Origin: Latrodectus hesperus
Taxonomy: Eukaryota; Arthropoda; Arachnida; Araneae; Theridiidae
Length of the DNA stretch: 64,000 bases
Reading direction: 5' to 3'
Assembly (NCBI GenBank): GCA_037975125.1
Contig: CM075862.1
Span: 76,985,960 to 77,049,959 of the forward strand
Position numbers and translations under genes: made by a program. The notes beneath the pieces were generated by a model. The model was not told where the DNA came from. It saw only the letters and a list, made by a program, of their open reading frames with translations, and made no database searches. Positions 48,943-60,500 of the stretch are shown here, piece after piece (the stretch's first letter is position 1; the number at the start of each line of letters is the position of its first letter).

Positions 48943-49935
48943 CAGGGTGACCTTTTTTAAAGTGACAGTGTTTGGAGCGCCCTGTAGCGTGATCTATTAT
49001 ATATACATATATAGCCGAAAGAGCACCAAACTTGGTATTTAGATTAATCAAGGCACGGGAAAAAAAATTCTGTGAAAAAAAGTATTAGTCCTAAAAATCG
49101 CCGCTAGAGCATTTTGTGACGCTTTACAATGTATAAAATGTGAGAAAAGAAAAATACTAACACATATAATCGCACATTTAAATTATTAATGTTTATTTAT
49201 TACATTAACTTCCCAGGTGAGGAATTAGACCACATTCAATGTGAGCACCATTCTCAGAAATAACACCGTGCATTCTGAGCACAACGTTCTCCATAGCTAT
49301 ACGGCCGCGCTGGCAACCGAATGGTTAGCGCTCTTGCCTTCGGTTCAACAGTTCGTGGTTTCGAATCCCACCTTGGGCATGGATGTTTGTAGTGGTTTGG
49401 AATCCACTTTAAACCGTAGGAATCGGTCTAATTAGTCCTCGTGTGCAAAAAATGACCGTTGATCGACTAACAAACCAAACCAACGAATCACAGCCATGCG
49501 TAATATATCACGAGGAATATTCCGCACTGTCTTTGTTATGTTTTCCTTTAGAATAGACAAATTTGATACTCCACCAACATAAAGGCACGTTCCGGTAACG
49601 TGAGAGGCATGGCCACTGGAGCTCGTTTACTGCAGCTGAGATTCTTTGTCGGAGCTGTCTACTACTTGCTTTTATAGCCCCTATTACTGGCACTGTCGTC
49701 GCACAATAATTGCATTTTGCTTTGATACCCGTATTTTACGCTAATTCTCGTTATTGTAAGCTACAGCAGCGCCACAAAATGCCCTAGAGGTGATTTTTGG
49801 AACTAAAACTTTTTCTTTACAAAATTTTTTTCCATGCCTTGATTAGTCTAAACACCAAGTTTGGTGTCATTTCGGCTATATTAGATCGCGCTACAGGACG
49901 CTCCAAACACTGTCACTTTAAAAAAGATCACCCTG
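48943..49935. mobile_element. 993-bp TA-flanked transposon with ~150-bp inverted ends
   Basis: The left end CAGGGTGACCTTTTTTAAAG and the right end match inverted, with scattered differences, over about 150 bp (48943 to ~49125 and ~49780 to 49935). TA flanks both sides (48941-48942, 49936-49937). Minus-strand pieces NIPRDILRMAV and ENVVLRMHGVISENGAHIE resemble the C-terminus of a Tc1/mariner-group transposase, so this is probably an internally deleted copy. A SINE lies inside it. Confidence 0.75.
49300..49485 (+). mobile_element. tRNA-derived SINE, family C
   Basis: The tRNA-like head has AATGGTTAGCGCTCTTGCC and the B-box region GTGGTTTCGAATCCCA. The body has GGAATCCACTTTAAACC and the tail is CAAACCAAACCAA. 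It is inserted in the transposon at 48943-49935 and splits its transposase remnant. Related tails lie at 44505 and 57370. Confidence 0.75.
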
Positions 49936-50059
49936 TATATAAGAATTTGTTTGTATTTACTCTATTAGAAAGTATATGTTGTTTAGTTTATCACAAAAGT
50001 AGAACATCAAATTGATTTTTATAATAAAGTTGCTCAATTCTTTAGTATGGTGAGAATCA

Positions 50060-50340
50060 TGAGAAAGTTTGTAAAATACCTCTTTACTACTTCTGTGCAA
50101 CGTATGCTCAAAGAAAGTACTTACAAAAAAGAGGGAGGCCGACAGCAGAATTTCTTAAATTCCTCACTTGATGGATAATTACTTCTCGTCTGTGTGAGGC
50201 ATTTCTTTCGAAAAGTAAGTTCTCATCAAGAATATGTGATTGTGATAGAATTTTTTTTTCTTCCTTCTCGTCTCGATAGTGAAGAAAATTCAAAAAGTGT
50301 CTGGAGGATGCCTTCATTTGTTCATTTACAATTTGAGTAG
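50060..50340 (-). repeat. Dispersed repeat G, copy 5 (partial)
   Basis: The minus strand reads CTTTTCGAAAGAAATGCC, CGAGAAGTAATTATCCATC and CTCTTTTTTGTAAG, matching the middle of the copies at 10 and 20 kb. The distal ATAATTAC/CTATCGATTAGC part is missing. Confidence 0.55.
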
Positions 50341-50839
50341 GTAGTGAACCATTTTAACTATGAGTATTCATGTTTTTTTTAAAGAATAACACATTAAATA
50401 AAAAAAATTGCAACGTTTATGTTTTTACTTAAATGTCTTCATGATTATAACTATAGAAACCTGTGTATATACAAGACCTTCACAAAAATATTGAAATAGT
50501 ACATATTCATCATAAAAATTTTGAGAAAAGGATTTTTTGAAGGTAAAATACTGAGAAATCTTTCTCATTTTGATTCTAATTTAAAATTCATTGTTTAATA
50601 AATTTGGATTAATTATATTTAATAGAAACTGCAATAAAATGTCCCAGCCATTAAATACAGAGATCAAGAATATATTAGATAAGGTTATATACTTGTTTTG
50701 AAACAACATTTTTCGTGATTGTGTTAAGTATTCGTTTATTTCTCACCGCAAGCAAAGAAATTTCTCCCTCAAAATGTGTTCACTCTTAAAATTATTTTTC
50801 ATTACTCAATGAGTGTCAGTAGTTGATGATTTCAAATTA
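50341..50839. other. Unannotated AT-rich stretch
   Basis: Nothing recognised. Confidence 0.5.
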
Positions 50840-51795
50840 ATCTTTTTGTCATTTAATTGCGAAAAAAAGAGGATTCAGTTATTAATCATAAAGTGGTTGT
50901 TTCTTTCGTTGCAGTTGAAATCCTGGCACAGGTGCCGTATAATCCATGCGCAAAATTCTGAGATTGGCGATAATTTTGGTAGATTTTCTTTTGTATCTAG
51001 CAACCTTTTTGTTACGTCATACACATGGAGACCTATAAGAATTATGCAGAAAATTCTTTTTTGGTAACCCTAGTATTTACATCATCGCGCACGTTACGAT
51101 ACGTCATCTTGGCAACATTTCTTCATCGCCAAAAAAATTCAGAAATTGGAATCATGGATTATACGGCACCTGTGCCGAAATCCTGAGTACCCTCATCCTT
51201 TATTACGATTCTCATTGGTTTAAAATATGCATGACGTCAGATAACGTTTCATCCACGTCACATCGTATTGAGACGGCGTCGTCAATCCGCCTTGTCGACG
51301 AATTTGCTGCCTGCCTTCCGATAACATTTTTCGAGTGGCAGCAAACAAGCGGAGGTCTGAGAATATAATCGAAATTCATTTTGTTAATAAAACGACTTCT
51401 TATATAAGGAGCAAAGCATCGGTTTGAGAAGTTGTTTTCCATGGATTCAAACCATAAACACGTTGACAATAGAGCAGCAAAAAAAGCAAAATAAAGAAGA
51501 CAAGACAAAATATCCACTTTATAAGCAGTCTAAATCGACAAGGACGATTTAAATTTGTAAAAAATTTCTTTAATTAATAGAACTTTAAATTAATAATTGC
51601 AATATTTATAAGTAATCTCTTTTGACTCCAATATTAAAAAATTGCCTTGCTTACGCCAATATTAAAAATTTTCTTTTAATTAATATTTCTGAAATAATAA
51701 AAAGCAGATTTGTAAAACATAGGCTTAAAAAGTTGGTTAAAATTCTAAAAGTTTTTCTTATTTTTTTGTTGATAGATTTGATTTACTTTGATACC
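50840..51795 (-). repeat. Dispersed repeat F, copy 2 (carries a MITE)
   Basis: It is the reverse complement of the repeat at 29335-29985, interrupted at 50925-51176 by a MITE. The minus strand shows CTCCTTATATAAGAAGTCG, GTGACGTGGATGAAACGTTA and CTGACGTCATG. A 101-codon minus-strand open frame (51212-51517) is not kept in copy 1, so I do not call a gene. Confidence 0.65.
50925..51176. mobile_element. Complete 252-bp MITE with 8-bp target duplication
   Basis: Its ends are perfect inverted repeats of at least 23 bp beginning GGCACAGGTGCCGTATAATC. It is flanked by GAAATCCT on both sides (50917-50924 and 51177-51184). It has no coding capacity. The empty site is present in repeat F copy 1 (29935-29942), one base different. 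An 8-bp duplication with GG-starting ends would suit Merlin, but hAT and P elements also make 8-bp duplications. Confidence 0.9.
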
Positions 51796-54700
51796 TTATA
51801 GAATTAAGTCTAATCTGCTCTTGATTGAAATTTAAGAAAAAAAAAGAATGTTTATTATTCTGTTTCAATAAATTCCATTTAATATTTTTAAATGTATATA
51901 GGAGCAGATTCCATATTTATATTGAAAAACAATGAAATAATTCAATTCCTGTTTGTGTTTCTTATAAATAATTCAACTTCAATTCCTATAATAAGAAATT
52001 TCTAATTATATGTGTCTTAAAATTGTTTTGATGGATATAATTTCTAATTTAGTCATGATAATTTCTTTCTAAAATGAAATAATATACGTATTTCCTTAAT
52101 GCAGATTATATTATGAATATTTCACTTTACTGAAGACATTAAAAATTTAATTTGCCGATGAAATTTCAGTTTTAAGTGACATAGATTTCATAATGAAATT
52201 TTATTTTAAACTTATTGTTAATCAGAATCCGGCATGTTATTTAAAATGAGTTTACATAGTGTTTAAGAAATAAAATATTAGTTATTTTCTTTAAATTATC
52301 TTACGTAAATTGTGTACAATTAACCACATTTGTTTGAATGAATATTTATGGAATTATTTCATTTAGATGTAAACATGCATGAAATATTTTAGTTTTTTAT
52401 AATTTATCTCGGGTTTCCGTTAGTAAATAATTAATGAAGTAAATTTTGCAATTTATATACATTTAGATGGTTAAATAATGTAAAATTTAAACTGCTTTTA
52501 TATAACATTATAAAAAATGAGTAAATTAAATGTATTATTTTTTAATGAAAATTAATTATTTTTGGAAATACAAAATATTTCTAAAGAGAAAACTTGTTAT
52601 ATACTTGAAAACAATTACTTAGTGTAATCCTAATTACGTGAGTAAGACACCATTACTTTAATGGGCTATAGCAACTTTTTTAATTTCCTTTCTTTCAAAA
52701 TGCCAATTATTTAATTAGTTTAATTAAACCCCAAATATAAAGAAAAAAATTCTAACAGTTAATTTAACTACTTTTCATTATGACTTATTCTGTGAAATGA
52801 TAAAATTAAAATTAAGTTTTTCAAGCTATGTCATAAATATTAATTCCTTTCAAAATAAAACCGCGTTGAATCTCATTAATTTAATTATGTCAATTGTTGG
52901 TTCTTGCTTCAGTTATAAAAATATAATTTGCAAATAAATTACATTTTTCAAAGTCTAAATTTTTCTAGAAATATAAAAAATTTGATGAATTTACTCAGTT
53001 AAAAATAAAAGTTATACGTAAAATACTTTAAAAAATACAATTTATTTAAATCAATTCATTAAATAATGTTTTGAATATTTGACAATATAACAATTCAATT
53101 GACAAGTATGGGCATGAAACATATGTCCAACCGTTAATTTGCTTATTTAAGATGACAGATTTGAAATTACTCGTTTTAAACTATAAAATAAATATTATCT
53201 TTAAGCAAAATAGTGTTCAATCTCATTAGTTTAATTGTATCATTTATCTTTTCCCGTTTTATTTTTAATTATATTTCGCTTACAAATTATTTTTCTGAGA
53301 ATTTAAAACTCCCAGGAAAATAGCAAGTTAAATTGTTTAGAATTCAATATAAAATGCTTACAGTTATTTAAATGTGATTTTATTTAATTTAAATCCAAGA
53401 TTTATAGAGAAATGTGAGACTTCACAAAATTCTATTTATTTAACTCAATTTACTTATCTTATAAGTTTAAGTAATCTGATGTACTAAATTTATAAACGTT
53501 TCAATAACATTTTAAGATTTTTAATGAATTAATAAAAAAAATTAACTCAATTTCATTTTATGGAAAACATATTATGATCCAATAGTCGATCAAATGATCA
53601 TCAAGTAATAATTTGTGCTAAAAACATTTCTGTGCTTTGATTTAAATATCAATTATAATTAAATATATAACAATTATTTTTAATAACAATTAACAATTAT
53701 TTTTAAATAACAATTATTATATTTATAAATTTATAATAATTGTTATTTAAAAATAAAAATTTATAATAATTGTTATTTTTAAATAACAATTATTATAAAT
53801 TTATAAATAAAATATATTTAAAAATAAATAACAATTATTTTTAAATATATTTTGTTTATAAAAACTCGTTAGTGTTGGAAGAAATGTCTATTGTATTTTG
53901 TGAAATTATCGATATAATTAATATAATTTTGAAAATTTAATAATAAAATACAATAAAATTATGAATAGAATTCCTTTTTAATAGTTTATTTATTTCTCTA
54001 GGGCAATTTTTTGACCACAGTAATATACTTACCTTAGTCTTAGAAATATAAGTGAATTGATATCTATTATCTTCAGCCATTACATTAGAAAAGGAATTGT
54101 AAAACAATCAATACTCGTTTGCTTTTACAATCTCTTTTTAAAATAACATTCATTTAAATAATAACATTCATTTAAAAAATATAAATTCATTTAAAACAAT
54201 ATAAATCATTATTATGTTACATTCATCATTATTAGATAGTTATTATTAAACTAATCATATATTACCATTGGAATCATAGTTTCGTTGCACAAATTTTCCA
54301 GCCACTTGAAATATAAAGTACAGATATAATCACATCAATATTTTTAAGAATAAATTTCATCATTGCAAACGTTGTTTTAATTGTATCGAAACATTTTTAT
54401 TCATTATAATATTTTATCAGAATATTTTATTAAGATCGTAATCTGCTTAATGAAATTTGGAAAACATAGATGTTATATTTTTGAGCACAAATGTTCTTAA
54501 AACTTTAGATTTATGGTGATTCTTGTGTAAATATTTTTGTAGAATATATATATATTATTTGATACTGAGTAATGATAAAGCAGATCATGTGTTAAATTAT
54601 GTCTTTTATTAACATATTGATATGTGTAACTATGATATAAATTTCGATAAAAATAGAAAAAGATGTCGTTTAATTGCAGCAATATTTTCAAAATAATGTT

Positions 54701-54989
54701 CCATAGATAAGAAATTTACATTATTCTATTTTTTTCACAAGTGTTCTAAATTCTTTTAGAAAAAGATAAAAAGAAAATGCTTAACTCTAAAATTATTTAC
54801 CATATAACTGTATGGTCAGTAATTTTTTATTATTAGCTATAGACTGCATAGTGAAAAAATACTAAAAATTCTCTTTTCATAGCATATTTTTTTAAAAAAA
54901 ACTGAAACTTCTTATTCTATAACGAGTACTTCTTTAGTTTTTCTACCTTATCAATAGTAAGTGCCTTTTAAATGGGCAGAGTTTATTAA
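51796..54989. other. AT-rich desert
   Basis: No gene or dispersed repeat recognised apart from the palindromes at 53700-53802. Confidence 0.6.
53700..53802. repeat. Two large adjoining AT palindromes
   Basis: 53700-53721 pairs perfectly with 53732-53753 (22-bp arms, 10-nt loop). 53757-53778 pairs perfectly with 53781-53802 (22-bp arms, 2-nt spacer). Both are built on AATAACAATTATTATA, so all four arms are related. More copies of ACAATTATTTTTAA lie just outside (53665-53700, 53825-53850). Confidence 0.85.
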
Positions 54990-56730
54990 AAAACATGGGA
55001 TGTCACAAAAAGTTGAATATTGGAATAAAAAATGAACTCTTTTGTAAACATTTATTTTTGATAAATACGTGAAAAAAACTGGAAGAAACTCAAAGGATGT
55101 GTTATAATTGACACTTTAATAAGACTTCTGGCTTAATAGGCAGAAAATATTAAAAGTACCTTTTCTATTAATTTTTTATTCATTATAAGGGCATTTTGAA
55201 AAACTTGAGTCTTAGGAAAAAGTGTGTGTGATATAAAAAATGCGATTTTCAAGTAAACTAGACGAAACATTTTTGGGTTTTTTTTAATAAGCATGCATAA
55301 AAGATTTAAAATAAATCATTGGCGCGCGCTGCAATAATTGATACTTAAGCCAATATAAAACCTTATTTCTTGAGCAAAAAAAAATTAAAAATCTTTTATT
55401 ATTTTTATTTTTCAAAAATAGAAATATTTTAAATAGCTTGACTTATTCAAAAATATGTGATTTCAAAAGAAATACGCATAAGAAATCAAGATATCTTTTA
55501 CAACATTTTAATTTAAAAAAAACATTAAAAATTTAAAAGATTTCATTAGTTCTTAAGCAATTGACATTTAAATTAATGTAAAAATTTTCTCTTAACAAAA
55601 CAAAATTATTTTGATTTTTCAGATGTCAAAGATTTTGAATAGCTTTAGCTTTAAAAAAAAAAAAACAATAAGTGTTATCTTTAAAAACTTAAAAAAACAA
55701 GTCTTTTTTATGATTGTTTATTATTAATAGATATATAATAAAGATTCAAAATAATTCTCTCTAGCAATGCAATAATTTATTATTAAGTCAGTATAAGATT
55801 TCTTATTCCCTTAAAAGAAAATACCTTACGTAATGTTATTTTTCTTTCTGAAAAAAGCTTAAAAATAGAATGAGTTTATTCAAAAAAATAAGTTTGATAT
55901 CAGAAACGTAAATAGAAAACAAGTCATCTTTTGTGATAATTTATTTTTAATAAACTCATATACAAAATTTAAGAGAGTTCCTTCACTCAAATATGTTTGT
56001 TCAAAAAAAACTTTTGTTAAAAGCAATTGTTTGTTAAAAATATGTATGTAAAAATGTGACCATTTAAGTTAATATAATCGTTTTATTTTTAATGTTTGTT
56101 GAGAGAATGTGTTTGTTAAAAATAAATGCTAAAAGGTGAACTTTTAAGTAATATAAGCATTTTGTCTCGTAAGCAGAAAGTAAATGAAATTATTTCATTT
56201 TCTTAACGTAAAAATAATTTGAATATTTTTATCTTCTCAAAATTATGTGTGATTTCAGAAGTCAAATATGAAAATAAAGAAATAAGATGTCTTTTTTGAT
56301 AATTTATTTTTAATAAACACACATAAAAGGTTTAAGAGAATTCCTTAACTCTGAAATGTTTGTTAAAAGAAAACTTTTGTTAAAGACTATAATTTGTTAA
56401 AAATGTATGTAAAAAGGTGAACATTTAAGTCAATATAATCGTTTTATTTAGTATAATCGTCTTCTTTTTATGTTTGTTGAAAGAAAATCTTTGTTAAAAA
56501 ATAAAGGCTAAAAGTCAAACTTTTAAGTGATATAAGCATTTTGTTCGGCATGCAGACAGTAATTGATAGTATTTTACTTTTTTAACGTAAGAATAATTTG
56601 AATATTTTCACCTTCTCAAAAAGTACGTTTGAAATTTCAAAAAGTGAATATGAAAAATAAGGAAATCAGGCTTCATTTTTGATCATTTATTTTTAATAAA
56701 CACACATAAAAGATGGAAAAGAACTCAGTA
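54990..56730 (+). repeat. Very old tandem array, ~360-380-bp unit
   Basis: The landmark TGATAATTTATTTTTAATAAAC...ACATAAAAG appears at about 55936, 56296 and 56676. The intervals share ATGTTTGTT, CTTTTGTTAAA, AATATAATCGTTTTAT, ATATAAGCATTTTG and TTAACGTAA.AATAATTTGAATATTTT. More decayed, shorter units precede it at about 55040, 55280 and 55700. Confidence 0.6.
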
Positions 56731-56756
56731 GCTATGCAATATAATCGACACACTGA

Positions 56757-56912
56757 ATCTTTGACGACAAACATTTGGTTGTGACCAAAAGACATCCACG
56801 TGAACCAGCTTCTGTAGGGAAGGTCACGTGGTACAAACCTTTGCAAAGGCTCTATGCGAAAAGATGCAAATATTGCGGTACAGAACTACAAAACATAAGC
56901 TTTGTGCAATAA
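56757..56912 (+). CDS. Possible terminal coding exon or gene fragment, 51 codons
   Basis: Directly after an in-frame TGA (56754-56756), an open frame of 51 codons runs to TAA at 56910-56912. The patch is clearly less AT-rich than its surroundings and its composition is protein-like: HLVVTKRHPREPASVGKVTW, YKPLQRLYAKRCKYCGTELQ, then NISFVQ. A poly(A)-signal-like AATAAA follows at about 56936. It carries one Cys pair (CKYC) and many basic residues. The frame is closed upstream and no convincing splice acceptor lies inside it, so this may be a decayed gene end, a retrocopy or part of a mobile element rather than a live exon. I do not recognise the family and assign no function. Confidence 0.35.
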   Translation: MFDDKHLVVTKRHPREPASVGKVTWYKPLQRLYAKRCKYCGTELQNISFVQ

Positions 56913-57369
56913 GGTAATAATATATTGTCAACAGTAATAAATTCTTATATTACACAACAGAGTACAGTTTAGTGAATATGGTAATGAACATTCATATAGT
57001 ACATTAAAACATGTAAACTCAAGTGCATTATTACACACTCACTACAACAAAACTCATTTTTAGATCTTTCAGAACCTTGCACACAAGGAATCGTTGTGAT
57101 AAACATTGTTATGCAACTTTAAGTAAACAAATAAATCAAGATCATTTTCCTTTAGAAATAAACTAAAATATATAGTTTTGAGAGAAGGTAAAAAGCATAT
57201 TGATGAAACAATCTCAATTTTTTTATTCAGTTAATTACGAAGATGATAATTAAGATCTGAAGGTGACTGGATGGTATTTGGATATCTACATTTTAATTTC
57301 CTGGAAAATAAATAAAAAGATGACCATTAATGTCACAGAAGAGGACACGTAGAAAAATCCCAAGCACAC

Positions 57370-57510
57370 ACCTCAGTTTTAATTTCAAAAGTTAGAGGGT
57401 TCGATTTTCACCTCATGCATGAAAATTCGTAGTAATTTGAAATCCACTTTAAACCATGGGTTTAGTTAGATTTAGCGTTGTGCAAAAAGTGACAAACAAA
57501 CCAAAGCAAA
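57370..57510 (+). mobile_element. SINE C, decayed copy
   Basis: AGGGTTCGATTTTCACC (B-box region), TTTGAAATCCACTTTAAACC and GTGCAAAAAGTGAC...CAAACCAAAG match the SINE at 49300. The A-box side is lost. Confidence 0.6.
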
Positions 57511-60500
57511 TAAACTATTATATACATATTTTAAAATCGATGTTAACAGATGTAAATATGAAACGTGATTAATAATATGTCCATTTTATGCTTATGTACT
57601 TCAATTTAATTTTCTCAAGAATATCTTGATTCAGCTAATTCTGTATTCTGTAATAATTATTACGATAATTTCTACCTTCATTTTATGTAAAACGGGAAAA
57701 ATGCTTTTATCTTGCTTTCCAATTTTGCATAAAAAGTCATTTTGCATATGGCGTTGAAAATATGCCATCTAATATTAAAACACACGTAAAATAAATTTTC
57801 TTTTCCATCACTTCAAAAGTACATCTGAAAATAACTGATATTATATAGTAAGCATTGCCTTATATAATTTAAAGAAATTTTTGGAAATTTGTTAGTTAGT
57901 GTTACTTATGTATAATTGCTATCAATATTTAAAGTTTCCATTACATGATAAATGTAGATTCTTGTTCGAAATAATGCAATAAATTACTGTTATTTTATTT
58001 TCTTTGTATATGATTCTCATAGCAATTTTCCTAACGCAACCAAAACGAACTTTATTATACCAAACTTTATTTAATCTAACAATAGTTCATCTGCTTGGAT
58101 TAACGAAAATTGTTCACCCGATGTTGATGTCAATAATATGAACTTCAAATAAATTTAAATTTTAGATTTCATTCGTAAAAAAATCCAACAGAAATTTTTA
58201 CTGACAAGAAATCTAATTCTTTTATTCTAAATATAAAACATTTTATCTATTGACATTTCAGGCAATAAAATTAAAATTCCCACATTTTTTTTAAATTGAA
58301 GATTTCAAATTACTATTGACTCAAATGAGAATCGAATCCAAGAACTACTGAAGTATAAACTACACCACATACTATGAGCAAAACGGATTTCTCATTTACC
58401 TTGGTGACAATTTCATTAATGATAAAGAAATTAAGAAACATATTTGAAATCGAATAAAATATATTTCTAAAGGAAAAATTATCTTAATTTATTACAAAAT
58501 GTACACACAATAAGGAAAACAAGCTTCATATTCACAAAAAAGTTTGTTTTGAAAACAAATTCAACATAAATTTAAGTTAGATTTGAAATTATAAATATTT
58601 TTTCTTGAAATTATATTACTAAAATGCTGCGTATGAGAAAGAAGTTGTAGTTGTATTAATGGTGTTTATAATTCAAACATTATTATTTCATACTTATAAC
58701 CATAAACATAATAATTTTAAACATTTATCTTCTTAAATAATCACTCATTCAAGAATTAAAAATGAAATAATTTGTTTTAAAATTATAGAAAATTTATTGT
58801 AAGTTTCAATAACCATAGTTAAAATTACATTTTAATACATTTTATTGTATAAATAGTGTATATATATTGCATAAATTTGCTTCTAATTTTTAGTATTTTA
58901 CTAGAATTATCGCAATTTTAGATGAAGCACTTCTATTAATTAATTTATTTATAAACTTAATATTAAAAACAAACAAAATCTCGATATAATTATGAGCTAT
59001 TATATAATAATAACATATTATTATAAATCTTAATAATTAAATTTTCGGAAAAACTAAATTCATCCGAAAATGCACATATTACTGCATTACTGTGTTAAGG
59101 AACTACAATATCTTGTGCAAAAAAGAAAAATTTTGGTTGTTATTTTTTGAAAATTACTCGTGTGTAAAACAATAGTTTATTTTACACACGAGTAGATATT
59201 AACTAAATAGATATTTCAGTTATATAGTAAAACACATATTTATATACCTATAAAATGCACAATAATATTCACCTTATTATCATATTAATTTAAATTTATG
59301 ATAAAACACAAAACTTTTCCAAAAGCTCTCAGATATATTTGGATTACCTTTTTAAGGAAGAAGAACAAATTTAAGTAATTATTTTTTAGAAATTAATTAT
59401 GTAACACAAGAGCACTATAATATTTCATACTGGTATTGAAATTTGAATTATATATTAAAGCCAATATAGCTATTTCGTTATAAAATACCTCATTTAATAC
59501 ATTTTGTTATAATAATAATAATTTCATTTTATGATAAAAAGTTAAATGTTTTTATTAATTAAATATAATTCATTCATATTTTTATCACATTGGAATATAT
59601 TTTGAAAGAAAGCAAAATCAATATATTTGCTTTTGTAAAGAAAATAAATTGTTAAATGTTTTTTAAGAATAGATTTAAACAATTCCTTTTAATGTTCAGA
59701 AATATTATGACATAAAAATTAAAAAATTTTGAAATCATTAATTCGAATGGGTATGTAAACATCGCTTTCTTAGAAACTGATAAAAAATTTCTTCGCCATT
59801 TTTAGACTTTTAAAAATAACTTTCAAAGAATTGTCACTAGACATTGTTTGGACTTTGGTATTTAAAGAAGTGTTAACAGGAATAAAATGAAACTTCATTT
59901 GTCTTTTCTAGCAAAAAGTACCTATTATTTTATAATTAAAGATATAATTTAAATGAGTCGAATAGAAAATATTTGAAATAAATTCTTTTTATACAATCTT
60001 AAGTTTTTAAAATTGATTGGGAAGTTAATTTAATGATTTTAAATCTGATAATTTTCTAGTTTTATTTAATTATAATTAAATATAAAAAATAAATAACTCG
60101 TATTTATTGTACAAAAAAGCTACGTTTTGACAAAAAACCAATTTTTAAAATTATTTGCACTAAGCGCATTAACAACTTTTAAATTTTGTGTATTTTAAAC
60201 TTTTGATATTGTTATTTTAATTAATATATGAAGATTAAGATGCCAATTGGAGACACTGAAATTGCGCAAAAAGTTAGGAACTTTAAGTAAATCGAATATC
60301 AATTGATTTTTAATTATTTTTAGCTTATATGGAAACACGAAAATTGCTTTGATAAAGTTATTAGTACTTGATATTAGTTTTTAAACGTATTTCTAAGCAT
60401 ATTGAAAAATTAAAATTAAGGAATTTGATTATATAAATAAAAATATGCAGAAAACAAAAAAATATATAATAATTTGCCTTAATTATTTACAGTTACTGAA

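Noticed and set aside
51212..51517. 101-codon minus-strand open frame with a signal-peptide-like start (MDILSCLLYFAFFAALLS)
   Set aside because: It lies in repeat F, and the equivalent region of copy 1 at 29.6-29.9 kb has stops and indels, so the frame is not conserved.
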